Assembly (NCBI RefSeq): GCF_027887165.1
Contig: NC_077229.1
Coordinates: 367,333,001-367,397,000 of the forward strand
DNA: 64,000 nt
Direction: 5' to 3'
Source: Monodelphis domestica
Lineage: Eukaryota; Chordata; Mammalia; Didelphimorphia; Didelphidae
Shown here: in pieces, positions 48,546-61,375 of the stretch
Position numbering within the stretch: the stretch's first letter is position 1
Layout of the letters: every line of letters starts with the position of its first letter
Notes under the pieces: model-generated
Told to the model about the DNA's origin: nothing
Databases searched by the model: none
The model's input: the letters and a program-made list of their open reading frames with translations, nothing else
Made by a program: the position numbers and the translations under genes

Positions 48546-50689
48546 TAATAAAATATAGTGGATTTTGCAGAAAAAATACGTAATATACTTTTAAATTTAA
48601 TTGGCATTATAAACATTTCTTCATTACTTTCTTAAGTCTAGACAATCAACAAAATAATAAGCCAATTTTTTATTTATAGTGGTTCCTGATTTCTGTGTTA
48701 TAAGGGCTTATACTCAAGAACAATCAACAGAGTGATATGGTTTCCAATTGACTCCACCACACCACTGGATTTAATTTAGATGAAAGTCCTGAAGAGCAGT
48801 TAGCCACAGGAACAGTGGATTAAAATTAAGGAAGTTACTAATTTTTCTTTGCTCACCAAAGATATTGATGATTGTTAACATTTTTAAATGAGAGTAAATG
48901 TAATTTTTGTGAGTTAATAAAGTAATACAATCAGTCTACTTCTACTGCAAATTAGAGCTTCATATACTTTATTATGTAAAATGAATATTATTCATGGGCT
49001 TGTCTCCTAGACATGTATAGACATAATTTCTGATATCAATTGTGTGTCAATTATTTAGGGAGAGCAATGATTTTGATATGGTTCAATTCTATATCACCAA
49101 TGATCATGTTTGAATGCTTCTACTTAGATTTCTGATTCTAAACACTTGACCTTGACTAAATGAAACCATATGAAGCTGGTTTCTCCATCATTCATTAATT
49201 ATCTGTCAATTATTTGCTTGAATTTATTAAATCCATCTGCTTCATTGATTTCTCAAATCATGAATTTAATTCTCCACTTTTGAAGAAAGAATATTGGTCC
49301 AAGAAATGTTGGAGTGTTTCAAAGTTCTATCTTTTAAAGAGCACACATCAATGACTATTTAGAAATACATTGGTAACTGTGTAGAAAAGTCAAACATTTT
49401 AAGGACAATTCATATCTCTAATATAATTGGAGTATTTACACCAAAGCCCAAATAAAATGCTGTCAAAAATGAAAGCCCCAGGGAGTAACAAACTAGTGCC
49501 AAAAAACAGCCTAATTGATTCTCAGAAAATGAATAAAAACCTTCAGTTACCTAGAAACTGCAGAGATTATTGTTTTTTTCTTTTGTGGGGCAGAGACTTT
49601 TAAATTTGGAAGATCAGTGAAAAAGTTATTAGCTATAGCTTCTATAAGGGAGTAAATACTTGTCAAAGGTAAGTTGATATAAAACTTGAGTACCAAAACT
49701 TAAAAAAGAACACATATACATATATATCCATAATGGTATCACTTAATATAGGAATATCAGTTTCCTCTTATATATGTGTGCTGTGTATGCAAATAATTTT
49801 ATATGTGACACTGTATTCAAATTTATAGGACGATATTGTTCAAAGAATTTTGGATGATGACTATAAGATCTGGCTTTCTTTCATCATACAAAATATTCAC
49901 TCTTCACAAATATTTGAGGATTTTTTTTAATTTCCAAAGTTTTTTAATGTCTTACCCCTGCTAAAGGAGTAATAGAGTCTCAAAAATATATGTTGAATTT
50001 CAGACAAGTAGAATTGTTTTGGAATAATAGAAACTATCCAAGTGGAGATGAAATATTACAATAAAATTTTTATTATGGAAATAAATATACTTTTCCAAGA
50101 AATAGAGGTAAAGAGTGGTCAGAGAATTGGCCTGATTTAAAATCATTTGAAAAAAAACATTGCCTACATTTTTTAGATTTGGAAAAAAAACTAGCTGTAT
50201 ATCAATGTATGAATAATTTTCAATAGGCTAAATATGGTTTCATGATGAAGTATTATAAAAGATAATGCATTAATTAATTTCTAGAGCATGTAAAAGAAGA
50301 GACTGTAACAAATAGAGGACAGCTTGCATTTGTTCAAAATGCAAAATTATGTGATTCATTATATTTGAGTGCATTTGATCATTCTACTTTCTCTTTTGTA
50401 TTTCACAGAAAACTATGGTTGAATTAACAACTTTTAATAAGGGTATATAGAGGATTGGCTTATAGTATCATTATGCTAAATTCAGAAGGGATTCAATATT
50501 TTGTAATAAAAATGTTTGTGATAAAAATGTTGTAGTTATAAAAACAAATCCTTAAAATACAATATTAACATCTTTGTACATGTTTATTACATATATGAAT
50601 CATTGCATGTCTAAAATAAAAATATGACCTTTGCCCTCACAAAACACTTTCTTTTGCTTATCTTCCTTATATTGAGGGTACTATTATTC
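48546..50689. other. unassigned AT-rich sequence
   Basis: About 2.1 kb without a named repeat, gene or RNA, and with no open frame long enough to note. Confidence 0.4.
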
Positions 50690-51005
50690 TTCCAGAAATT
50701 GAAATTCGGGTATTATACTTAACTCATCACTCTCCTTCACTCTATATCAATTAATTTGCTAAGTCTTATTGGTAATACTTCCATAATCTCTCACTTATTT
50801 ATTTACATATCCCTTAATTAGACCAGTTTTCTAGCCTCCTAAATTATATCTCCAAGTCCAATATTGCCTGTCTCCATGTTATCCCCCATGTATCTGTTAG
50901 ATGTTTATTCCTAAAATATAGTTCTGATGTTATTATCCAGTTTTCCTTTTGTTTTGAGAATACAATAACTTTTTTGATTTGGCATTTAATCTTTTCACAT
51001 TCAGA
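50690..51005 (+). repeat. L2 LINE fragment
   Basis: 'acttaactcatcactctcct', 'gctaagtcttattggtaata', 'agaccagttttctagcctcc', 'tccaagtccaatattgcctg', 'attcctaaaatatagttctg' and 'atttggcatttaatcttttc' follow the L2 reverse-transcriptase C-terminal region in sense order. Heavily decayed. Confidence 0.75.
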
Positions 51006-51049
51006 TCCAACTTACCTTTAAAAATGGGTTTTGTTTTACTTATACACTC

Positions 51050-51170
51050 TAGAATTTCAGAGTTAGAAGGAAACTCAGAAGCCACCTACTCCAACAGATT
51101 CATGAGTGTAATTTCATGAGTGGAATCCTGACTTCTCTGCCTTACATTTTCTATCTCTCAGCCAAAATGG
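51050..51170 (-). repeat. ancient CR1/L3-like repeat scrap
   Basis: 'agaatttcagagttagaagg' and 'aaactcagaagccacctact' with 'ccaacagattcatgag' resemble the well-known 'cagagttggaagggacctcagaggtcatctagtccaac'-type ancient repeats of the CR1/L3 class. The family and orientation are uncertain. Confidence 0.45.
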
Positions 51171-51449
51171 CATATTTGTTCAAGTATATGTGTTTATGAA
51201 TGTATATATATATATATATATATTTAATACATATTAATCTTGTTCTTTTTTTGTTTGCACAGATTTATAATCAATTCCTGGAATGATCTCTTTCATCTTT
51301 CTGTATCTTGGAATCCTTAGTTCTATCCAACTATTAGCCAAAGAACTATATCCTAAATAAGAGTTTTGTTTAACTGTAAAATATTTGTATTTAATTCATA
51401 TATATTATTTTTAATTTTTTTTCAGAGAAAAAATGTTTTGCCCTACTAA

Positions 51450-51541
51450 AATCAGAGATCCTCAAGGGCATAAATTATTTCATTTTTATATTGTAATGAT
51501 TAACACTTAATTGATGCTTGAAAACTCTTAGTTGACTAACA
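51450..51541 (+). repeat. L2 LINE 3' end
   Basis: 'agatcctcaagggcataaat' with 'tttcatttttatattgtaat' and 'taattgatgcttgaaaactc' corresponds to the L2 end ('ctccttgagggcagggac...cttaataaatgcttgttgactgac'). Together with 50690-51005 it may be one L2 interrupted by the repeat at 51050 and the (TA)n at 51202-51225. Confidence 0.65.
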
Positions 51542-51744
51542 ACCCTTTTCCTTTATTTTTATCTTCTATCTTGTGTAATAATTAAAATGGTTGAAGGCCT
51601 TAAACTGTAACAGATAAAAGAGTGATGTTGTAAACTGTAATGAGTTAAAATGGTGTAAGATATAAATTGTGATAGATATAAGAGAAGGTGAGTAAATTTG
51701 ACTGCAGAAAATATGTTTCACTACAGTGTCTTGGTTTTTAAATC

Positions 51745-52720
51745 AAATATAAGGTGGTTGCCAGGGAAATATTCCCAATTATTCAAATACCCAAGTCAAC
51801 TGGGTTTTATAGAGATTTTAATTAATACAAATGTGGAATTAAAGAAAAGAGAGAGAGAGAGAGAAAGGAAATAAGTATGAAGGGCTTTAAGATAACATGG
51901 CCTAGACCTGAGTCTTAAGAGAGAGAGATCAGTCAGTCAGTCTTTTAACACTCACCACAAGGTCTGTCTAAGCAAGGATTCTAGTGACACCAGGCCAGCT
52001 CCATCTCAGCTGACTTCACCAGAGAGTTCCAGCCAGAGTCCTCCTTAAAGAGCCTTCCAGCCAGAGACTGTTGCAAAGGGCCTCTCTCCAGAACCTCCAG
52101 AGGAACAGAGTCCCCTCAGAGGAGCTCCAGTGAGACCTCCTTAGAGATTGTCCTCCAAGAGCTTCCCTTCTCCAGAGCCTTCCTCAAGAGATTCTTCACC
52201 AAGCGGTCCTCATCAGAGATCCTCCAAAAGGATTCCTTTATTCTCAAGAGATTCTGCTTTTTCTTATATAGGGGTTTTTCTCCTATGTTACCTCCCCTAA
52301 GTCCTTACATCTACCAATCACTGCAGATGTTTTCCAAAGGACTGCCCATCTGAATTCCTGCTAAATTGACTAATCTCCTCAGTCTGAACCAGTGAAAACA
52401 CAGCTGAGTCAACTAATCTCATTAAAAGAAAACTTGCCCAACCCTTTTAGGTACCTAGCATCTCATTGTATCAATTCTAAAAAACAGGCATGGCTCAAAG
52501 AACTCCTTGCCTTATTATAAGCATGGATCCAAGTACTTTCTTTGTTTAGCAATGAGTTTTCTCCCCTAAAGCAGTCTTAAGTACAGGTGGAGTAGAGGTC
52601 CTCCCATTTCTGATCCTGGCGAGTTCTCACATCAAAATAGGGAATGTTTCCCAGTAGGGAATTTGTTCCAATGGAGGATTCCTCAATGTGGAAAATTTTA
52701 ACATTCACAAGTCTGAGAAA
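51745..52720 (-). mobile_element. GA-containing LTR-like element, antisense (copy 2)
   Basis: It opens with 'ttgccagggaaatattccca', then a GA run (51851-51874), then a GC-richer stretch of repeated 'ccagccagagtcctcc' and 'agagccttcc' wording, and ends near 'aacattcaca'. On the minus strand a TATA-like 'cccctatataagaaaaagca' (plus 52253-52272) is followed by 'gaataaagg' (plus 52235-52243), the expected TATA-to-polyadenylation order of an LTR. Copy 1 at 30.5 kb shares the opening, the GA run and the ending. No adjoining retroviral genes, so probably a solo LTR. Confidence 0.6.
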
Positions 52721-53639
52721 TTTCAAGATTTACACTTGTGTGCATAGGTTTAAAGCAGTTCAAGAGTTTCTAACTTTACTTAGAAGTCAATAAATTAAAG
52801 TATAACCACACAAAGTAGTTTAAAAGCCATTGAACCTGAAAATGTTAATCAGTCAGCATGAAATTAAGCATAAATTGTCTCCTTTGTTAAAGAAACTTTT
52901 ATACTAACGGGCCATGCTGATGCCAAAGTCAAACTAAGAATTGTCCCCTGTGTGAGAACATTAATCAGGGATCTGCTGTTTTAGTGCTGTTTTATTGATT
53001 TGCACTGGAGACGGTAAATCTGAAATATATTTCAAGGTCTTTTTGTTAGATTTGGAGGCATATTGAGAGCTCTGGGAGTAATGAAGGTAGAAAAATGCTC
53101 TAGTAATTGCTGTACCCATCCTATATGTTGCCAAAGGGATTGCTAGCTATTATATATATTGTTCCAGATATTAGACTAGAGAAAAGACCTAATTTCACAT
53201 TCAGTCCTCTGGTTTTTTCCACCTCCTAACATCTCTTTCAAATTCCCCACACTTTTAGAATATCTGTTTCTTTGGTTATATTGAACTCCCTATTCTCAGA
53301 ACACTGACCATTCACTACTGAACCCTCAAGGCAGTGCCATAACTACAAAACTGTTCCTTTATTTGTGTTGCTGTCATAATTTTTCTTTTGAAAAAGAGCC
53401 CTTACGAGAGATGATTTTAAGTATCTATTTATTCAGAATTATGTCCTGAAGACATTAACAGTATAATGTTAGTGACCTCTAGTATATTCATCTGCAATCC
53501 TGAAAGTTATTTGCATTTTGCCAAAAAAATCTTGTTAACCAAAAGTAATGAATCTTTAAGATTAAAATTTCAACCATCAGTAGCCAAATGCTGAGCTTTC
53601 ATCCACTTCTCTTGGATCTAATACTAAAATCTGAATTTA
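52721..53639. other. unassigned sequence
   Basis: About 900 bp with no named repeat or gene. Confidence 0.4.
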
Positions 53640-53815
53640 TGTGATGTAATGGGAAGAATACAGGGATTCAGGTAAAAATAATTGATTTCAAATTTAACTA
53701 TAGACTCTTCATTACTTATATAATCATGACTACTTCTCTTAATCTCTCACTACCTATTTTTTCATCTAAAAAGGATAAACTCTAAATTGTCTTCTACCTC
53801 TATGACTATTATCAT
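53640..53815 (+). repeat. MIR-type SINE, degraded
   Basis: 'gtgatgtaatgggaagaata', 'cagggattcaggtaaaaata', 'taatcatgactacttctctt', 'aatctctcactacctatttt' and 'ttcatctaaaaaggataaac' preserve the sense MIR order despite many changes. Confidence 0.6.
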
Positions 53816-55405
53816 TTGATATTAACCAAAGGACTAAAGTGTTCAAGATTAGTGATACAGGGTCTAAGATAAAATATTTAGATATAGACTGGAAGGAAAC
53901 CAAATGTTTTTCAGGTTTAGAATTGGAATTTAGCCGAGTCATGTTAGGTGATATAGATCAGAATTTTTTTTTTCTTGGGACAAACATTAATATGAGTGTG
54001 CAGTCTCTGAATCCCATATTTCATATATTATATCATCAAGTTGTACTTTTATCTGTTGAACTATAATGGGATTTGAGCCAGTAGATATGTTGCCTTGTTA
54101 AGAGACAAGCAGGAAATAGAAACTGTCCCTTCTTATCTTACAGCATCAGAAAATCATTACTATTAACTGGCTGAATTCATTCAGACTTCCAGAGAGAAAT
54201 TGTTGATGATTTATCATCTTCAAATCCTTTTTCATCAAATAAACATAAGTTAATGGAAGAACATCAAATTTTCAGTATCAGTATTACATTATTTTGAATG
54301 CTGAAAAATACAAGAATAAAACCATCATTTTTCATGAATGCCCACATATTTCATATTTCTTGAAAACATATAATCTACTTAGTAGTTATCTTCTCTAACA
54401 TTTATTTTCTAAGAATTTTAGAAAATATCTTCCGAACATTTCTTGTTTCTATATATTTTGTATGGGGAATGCTTTATCTTTTTTATCTACCAAAGCAAGT
54501 CACTTTTTTTCAACTTTCAGATACATGAAGACTTTTTACAACTATTTTTGACCCCCCACACTTTATTGTTGACAGAAAAATCAGCACTTAAATATTATAG
54601 ATTCTGATTCTGAATCATCAATTTGCTAATTGCTGTAGTGGAACAAAAATAGATAAGAAATTGTAAAAGCAGAATCAAATCTCAAGCATAGTCACACGAG
54701 TATTAGCACAACAGAGAGAGCACTACATTAAATCCATGCAAGGAAAAATGTCATATTTTTTTTATTTATGTGGGAAGACTGTAATCATCTTATTGAAATG
54801 GGATAATCAGTTTAGTTATTTGTCAGTTTCTTCTGAACATAGCTCTTTAAAATATATCAGAATTAGAGAAGAAAAAATAAGGGATTAAGCAAAATAGAAT
54901 ATAGATATAAATCAAAGTCACAGAATTGTTTGGTACCTACCTATGTCATTTATTTCTATGTCTATGGATTCTACTTGGCAATCATACTCTTGAGAGAAAG
55001 TGATAAAGGAGTGAATGATTTAAATTATCTCCTGAACATGTGGATTTCTTCTGTCACCAAAGTCAAAGATAACATAGTATCATTCTTATTTGAACTCATT
55101 CTGCCAGAAGTTTAGAGTATTTACCTCTAATCTCCAAAGTTGTTAACATCATGTTTGGATAAACTTGGAAATATGAACTATTTTGACCTGCCAAACATTC
55201 CTTTACCTAAGTGTAATTCCAGAAGATGACAGGAAGACATACCAAGGAGAAAAGGAGCATTGTTTGGAACAGAACAGGAAAAATTAGACTGGATTATTCT
55301 TTTAAATATGGTATTAATAAAACTGTATTGGTTCTAAATCAATCGTCATGAACTACTTTTTTCATAATTTGTAGCTGGACTTATTGGCAAAATGTCTTGA
55401 ATATC
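53816..55405. other. unassigned AT-rich sequence
   Basis: About 1.6 kb with no recognised repeat, gene or RNA. The frames 53839-54066 and 54930-55115 have no domain that I know. Confidence 0.4.
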
Positions 55406-55409
55406 CACC

Positions 55410-55650
55410 ACAAAGAAGGACCTGATAGAATCTGAATGTAGATCAAAGCAAACCATTTTAAAATTTCATTAACTTTGTAAGATTTTTTCTCCATATATAA
55501 GCAATATGTGTCTTCATAACATGATATCATTATAGCATATATGTACTTTATAACATATTACTGCCCATTTCAGAGCAAGGGGAAGGAAAAGAGGAGGGGA
55601 GTGAAAATAAATCATAAAATTGGCAAAATAGGTATTAAAAATCTAAAGGG
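55410..55650 (+). mobile_element. LINE-1 3' untranslated end fragment
   Basis: 'aaggacctgatagaatctga', 'atgtagatcaaagcaaacca', 'ttttttctccatatataagc', 'aatatgtgtcttcataacat' and the G/A-rich 'gcaaggggaaggaaaagagg' followed by an A-rich end match the 3' end of the older L1 type seen at 48240-48545. Confidence 0.75.
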
Positions 55651-56547
55651 GAAATATTTGTTTCTGTAATTTGTGGACACAATAAGTAAGAAATTAAATA
55701 AGTAAGGAGTAAGAAATTTATTCTAAATTGGTTGGTACTGATTTCTCAAGTATTGTCTTTATGCACCAAATATTCTCTTTTATTTATGTGCAAAATCACA
55801 CCTAAATATTCCCTTCAAACACATCTAATAATGCTCAGTATTTTATGAACATTAATTAATTTATCCACAAAATATTTCTTAAGTTGGAATTCATCTCACT
55901 ATATAAATGAAAATGAATTAGAAAAAAAAAAGTTAAAGGCTCCATCTGAAGTCAAATAAAAAATCTTTAGGAAAATAAAGGTTATTTTGTTACAGGATGT
56001 AGTTTATGCTTCTGAATGACACTGGGAGTGTGCTGTCATTGCTGTTATTTTGCCCATATGATATTTCACTGGCAACACTGAATGATCTCTCACTGAATTT
56101 GAGTCAAGCAGCTTTTGTTCCGTATAAAGCTACATTTCTCAGGAAATTTAAAAGTATAGTAGAATATATACACTTTTGAATAAAGACCATTAAAGCACAC
56201 AATCCACTATTTTTTTTTTTGCTAGTAGATCAATGGATAGAGGAGAGTAGATCAAAAAGGAAGAAGGAAATAGGAAAAGTGGCATCACAAGTCAAATAGT
56301 ACATGTGGACTAGTGCAGCTTTATTCTCAATTAGGAATATCAATTATTCATAGTCTCATATTGTGTAATGTATGGGAGTATAAATGGTGAAGTGGCATGT
56401 GTCAGTTAGGGAATTTCCTAATGTACTTCCCAATACATTCCACACAACAAATTTATCTATTATTTTGGTCTCAGTCATAAGAAAGAACGTGGATAAGGTC
56501 CTTTCTTATAGACTAGTATCTATGTTTAAGTATAATTTTGTCATCTA
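55651..56547. other. unassigned sequence
   Basis: About 900 bp without a named feature. Confidence 0.4.
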
Positions 56548-56970
56548 GCCATTGTCCTTCACTTTCAGAGGGGACTAATGACATCATGAGATGATGACTT
56601 CCATTGTCTATGAACTAGATTTAAGGGTGGCATAGTTAAACAAAGTCATCATTCTCACCCAGTTTTTAGAGTAATATGAAAAGTCATCAAGTTTTTTGGC
56701 AAGAAAAGAAAAACCAGTATAACTGGTGATGGCACAGGATGAAATGGATCACCTTGACGTCTTCAATGTCTGATCAACCTCTAGGTACTCCACAGCATCT
56801 GTTTCAACTGCTTTCAAGGCTATTGTAATAAACTGTCCTCATCTTCCCATTCCACCCAGGGGAAGTCTTTGCAAGTTTGGGGCAGATACCTCCCAAGTCA
56901 CTGATGGATGGGCTTGAGCTCTGTCAGTTACTCACAAACTGATTTAGCCCATTTGCTGTGATGGTCTTAC
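56548..56970 (-). repeat. RTE-type SINE (antisense)
   Basis: 'gccattgtccttcactttca', 'gaggggactaatgacatcat', 'ctatgaactagatttaaggg', 'cccattccacccaggggaag' and 'gggatttgattgttgcat' are the complement of the family at 43.2 and 60.9 kb ('gatgtcattggt...', 'ttaaatccaattcat', 'gtggaatgggtggatga'). The AAC tail is lost. Confidence 0.75.
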
Positions 56971-57339
56971 TGGGATTTGATTGTTGCATATGTTGCAATT
57001 TCTTAGAACACAAGTAAGAGTTGGATGTCAGGTAGACACAAAAGTAAATGAGAGCTTTTAGAAGGACTCATACCAGAGGTGCTATTCTTCCTTACATACC
57101 CCATTCACTCATGTTCATGAATTTCATATTGTATATTATAAAAAAAACACAATAGTAAAAATCTGTACAGATTTGAATTACAAAAGTTGAAATAATAATT
57201 CTCTTAGGAATTTTTTTCATTTCTCTTTATTTTGGTAACAACAGTAAAAAAGACATTCATATCACATTCCTTTTGTAAGAACAATAGCAAAGGACATTGA
57301 AATCACATTTCCTTCTAACTAGTTAAGTGGTATTTACAT
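56971..57339. other. unassigned sequence
   Basis: About 370 bp with no named repeat. Confidence 0.4.
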
Positions 57340-57600
57340 GTTGCTGGAGATAGAACACTGGTCTGTTAGTCAAGCAAAGTTGACCTCAAATTCAGCCACA
57401 GACAAATAATTAGCTGTTTTACCCAGGGCAAAACAATTAACTTCTCTTTGTCTGCCTCATTTCACTATGCCACGAAATGGAAATAATAATAGCAATTAAC
57501 TCCTGAGTTGTTATGAGGATAGGATTAGGTAAAATTTGTAAAGCATTTTACAAACCAAAATTAAAAACAATCTATGTGCTAATAATAGTTGTTATCATAT
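57340..57600 (+). repeat. MIR/THER-type SINE
   Basis: 'gagatagaacactggtctgt', 'gcaaaacaattaacttctct', 'ctgcctcatttcactatgcc', 'ggaaataataatagcaatta', 'ctcctgagttgttatgagga' and 'tttgtaaagcattttacaaa' are in sense order; near full length. Confidence 0.88.
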
Positions 57601-57904
57601 TAATCAGTTTGGATAGCAAAGCATGCTTTTGGTTAGTGGTTAATCAGGAGACCTGTGTTAATCTCCTGTGTCCTAATGTATACAGTAAAGAAAGGTAGCA
57701 TCATTCTTCATTAGTGTAGTAACTAATTACAATTAAGAGTGTATTAGCAAAATATCGAGGTCTTTAGAGTATTGAGAGTAGATTAGTAATTGAATTGGTC
57801 ATGGTACTCTTGCTTCTTGCAAGTGGAGGAATTTCATTTTAATGTCATGATTAAGTAACTTTATTTCAATTCTATTTGATTCAACTTAAATTCAATAAGG
57901 ATTC

Positions 57905-58150
57905 AGATTTCAGTCATTTTCAACCATGAATCACTCTTTGGGACCCCAAATATTTTTAATTATTTTTTGGCAAAGATACTGTAATGGTTTGCCATTTCCT
58001 TCTCCAGCTCAATTTACATATGAAGAACTGAGGAAAATGGTGTTAAATTACTTGCCCAGGGTTACATTGCTATTAAGTATCTGAGATCAGATTTGAACTC
58101 AAGAAGATGAATGATCTTAACTCCCCTCTATGTGCCCCTTTAGCTATGTG
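57905..58150 (-). repeat. MAR1-type SINE (antisense)
   Basis: 'actctttgggaccccaaata', 'ttggcaaagatactgtaatg', 'gtttgccatttccttctcca', 'gctcaatttacatatgaaga', 'cttgcccagggttacattgc' and 'agatttgaactcaagaagat' follow antisense MAR1. The outermost tail is degraded. Confidence 0.92.
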
Positions 58151-60005
58151 GTAGGGACATTTTTGAAATATCAAGATGCAATGTCTTACTTCATTAGAGT
58201 AATAAGGGAGATTTAAAAACAAATTCTTATAGTAAACTATTGCAACTATTTATTTTGTGATATGCACGCATTTCTAAACTTTATCATAATTGAAAAAATC
58301 TTTATAGCATGATAACTGATCCCTGTCTTTCCAAGAGCAAATGTTTGGTTAGACTTTAGCAGGATGCCTGTCTCAGCCTTATTTTTCTCACATGTGGATG
58401 TTACCTATTATTTTCTCATAGAATCATATGATTTCAAGGCTGTGGGTGATTTTCCATATCTCTGTGTTTCTATTCTGAGCCTTGCCAATATAATAAATTT
58501 ACTAAAATCGAATTTCCATTCTATATGATATGAAAGACACCTTATGTTATCCAAGGCTATGCCAACAGAAGATATGCTTTGCAGTTCCTATCCAAATGGA
58601 AAGGCTTTAGATATGGGGAAAGTGATATAATAAAGCATACAAAAAAGCCAGAAAGTTTAGAGGTATGGGAGGAGGAAATTCATTCTTTGTCAAGATAGAT
58701 ATAGAAAAACTGATGAAATCATAGATACTTGGAAAATGAAAGTAAACTGATCATTATTTATAAATTCAACTAATGGAATCCAACTAGTAGATATAGAACA
58801 TGTAATGATCTAGAAGAATTTCTGGCTTTTGCTGCCAAAAAGTAGAAAGCAGTGAGGTCATGATAGACATGATAGACAACCTAAATTCTTACGTTTTTAA
58901 CTTTTCCAATTAAATCAAATTGCATTTTTGTTTTTATCTCATTCAATGGACATTAAATGAGGGAATGATATTTAAATATTTATAAAGTCAATATAAAAAG
59001 TATACCTTTTTTCTGTCATGCCAAAGAAGAGGGCAAAAAATTACTTTGATTTGAAGCATGCATTAGGAAAAAAAGAAATTATTCCTAACTATATTTATAT
59101 TTCACTTTATATAGATATGCCACCAAATTCCTTTATAATATAAAAAGCAGTATTGCTAATTTCCTATGGCTGGAAAAAAATCTGATCAAGAACTTTGGCA
59201 ATTACAAGTTAGGTTGATCCTTGCACATGCAGATCTCTACTTGATACATTTTAGCTAGATAAAATCTCCCACAATTCTCAAGAATCAAGATCACTTATGT
59301 ATTCTATGGTGAGGTAATAGGGTAGGACTTAAGCTGAAGAATTCTTACCATGAAGCCTTTAATCATTATTTTATACATCAGGAAATCTGTAAGGATAATT
59401 TTAGTGTTGAGACCTAATCCTGTTTTTATTAGACTAAGTAGGGTGGAGTAATCTAAAGTTCACAAATCATTCTCTGAAAACACTCAGGACAAAGAGATAT
59501 TATTGATAATGGTTAACATATAATTGTGCACAAAGGTATTCTTTACAAAGAAAGAAAGAAAATATTTTCTGAATATTTGACCTTTTTGGATTGCAGCCAA
59601 TCCATTTTATTTTTATAATATTATAAAATGTTAAAACAGATGCTTGTTTAAAATGATATTTTTGTATTTTATGTATTTTTCAGACAGTTCACTTTTTAAA
59701 AAGTGTTTCCACACATAATTGTTGATAGTAGTTAAATGTTCAGTTATAATTATAAATACAAATACATTTATAAAAAAGTTTTTTTGTTTGTTTTCTCAAC
59801 CACAAAAGAATTTGGTATAGCAAATGAGGTTTTATTTGTCTAACATGAACTTTTTTTTTACATTTTAATGTCATCAGATCTCTAGGTAGCTTAGGCAGTA
59901 GGGACTTAAATATTGCATGTTTTATCACTTAAATCCATTGAAGTTGATGTTATTTGTAAAGCCTATAGTTTTACTTAGAAATAATATATTTCAATTATTG
60001 AAACA
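58151..60005. other. unassigned AT-rich sequence
   Basis: About 1.85 kb with no named repeat or gene; a 62-codon frame (59740-59928, minus) has no domain. Confidence 0.4.
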
Positions 60006-60314
60006 GTACTGTAACAGTAAAATTACTTTTTCTACTAAAAGTATTATATTTTAGAGGTTTATTAAAGATTATTAGAATTAAGAAATAAAGAAATACAAAA
60101 TAAGAAAATGCTACCTACTCACTGCCTGGTAGAGAGACATGTGTGCTTAGAAGCAGAAGCAGAGAGAGACCAAGTAGGAGGTACAGTCAGTTTAAATACC
60201 CATTTTGTTCTCTGCCCAGGTGGGGATCTCAGGTGAGATTTTAGGGTATTTTGGGAAGTGCCAAGGACTTCTGGGGATTGAAGTCTGGGGTTCAAATCTC
60301 CATTTTGACAGTAC
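60006..60314 (-). mobile_element. solo LTR (antisense) with 4-bp target-site duplication
   Basis: The element occupies 60010-60310 (301 bp), begins TGTAACAG and ends TTTTGACA on the plus strand (TG...CA), and is flanked by GTAC at 60006-60009 and 60311-60314. On the minus strand it reads TGTCAAAATGG, a TATA-like GGTATTTAAA (plus 60191-60200), then AATAAA (plus 'tttatt' 60058-60063) about 130 bp further, and ends CTGTTACA. This is the U3-R-U5 plan of a retroviral-type LTR. A 4-bp duplication fits several endogenous retrovirus classes. No internal retroviral genes adjoin it, so it is a solo LTR left by recombination. Confidence 0.88.
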
Positions 60315-60869
60315 CAATGTGTTAAAGAAGAAATATTAATTCATAGACCAAAACTTTAGAGGAAAGTCTTCTGTAGCTCTTTCCCTTACCAATTCAGTGT
60401 ATGATGATTTTCTCTCTACTGAACTTCTTTAAAACATTTTGCCTTTACCACTCAGAAATCATACAGATATTTCAAAAACCTTAGTGTAGTTTTTATGATT
60501 AAAGTTTAATTGCAGTAAAACTTTGGAGATATCTTGGATTCTTTTTTATATTGTTTTATATTTATAAAACCAAATTTCATAATTTGGTTTTATAATTTTT
60601 TTGCAGAATTTAATGGAAAAAGGTACTTTGGGGCAGTCCCTTAAAGTCTTGAGTCTTCAGTTTCCTCATCTGTAAAATGAGAGAGTTGGATTAGCTATAA
60701 TTTCAAGAACATTTCATGTGTCACATTTTTTTCTATTCTGCAAAATCACATAAATTCTATGAGAGCAGGAAGCATGTATCATGATTTTATATTTTGTGTG
60801 TGCATGTGTAGATCGATACATAGATATAGATATTTCAGAAAACATGTATTATGTGCCAGAGTATGTGTA
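60315..60869. other. small SINE and L2 scraps in unassigned sequence
   Basis: 60630-60690 carries 'tcagtttcctcatctgtaaa' with 'atgagagagttggattagct', the core of a sense MIR-type SINE. 60735-60795 carries 'attctatgagagcaggaagc', an L2 sense 3' scrap. The rest is unassigned. Confidence 0.55.
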
Positions 60870-61375
60870 TGTGGGGTGTTCTTGGAGCATTAGCACCTCT
60901 GTAATAAGGGTAGGCGAAGCTCTTTTCACAACCCCACTTCCATCTTTTATTCAAATCGCACTTGTGGCTTCAAAAAGCTGTAGTATGTGCAATGACCAAA
61001 TTCTAGTACAATTTGTTACTGCAGAAGGGCTACTCTAGTTTCAGGGTAATGGAGGATTATCAAACTCATGGGTGATTTAAGAAGCATATAAAATCTTGTT
61101 GCAGTGGAATGGGTGGATGAGAATACTTTCCAATGGACATGAAGGCACTGTGTGTAAGACAGAGTTTAGTCAGAAATCAAAGAAGGCAATGTCATCCACT
61201 TCATCCTTTGACATTACTAATGTTCCTGACTTTTGTTTTTACACTGGACTTTGATTATTCTGGGAAGAGAATAAGGCTGATGATTTTGTGCAACTCTGCC
61301 TCATTTAAATCCAATTCATATGACATCATTGGTTCTTTTCATACAGGGAGGACTAGTAAGAACAACAATAATGAT
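60870..61375 (+). repeat. RTE-type SINE, long copy
   Basis: The same order as at 43.2 kb: 'ggcttcaaaaagctgtagta', 'cagtggaatgggtggatgag', 'aatgtcatccacttcatcct', 'acactggactttgattattc', 'catttaaatccaattcatat' and 'gacatcattggttcttttca', ending 'aagaacaacaataatga'. The 111-codon (61133-61468) and 85-codon (60781-61038) frames across it are chance frames. Confidence 0.82.
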
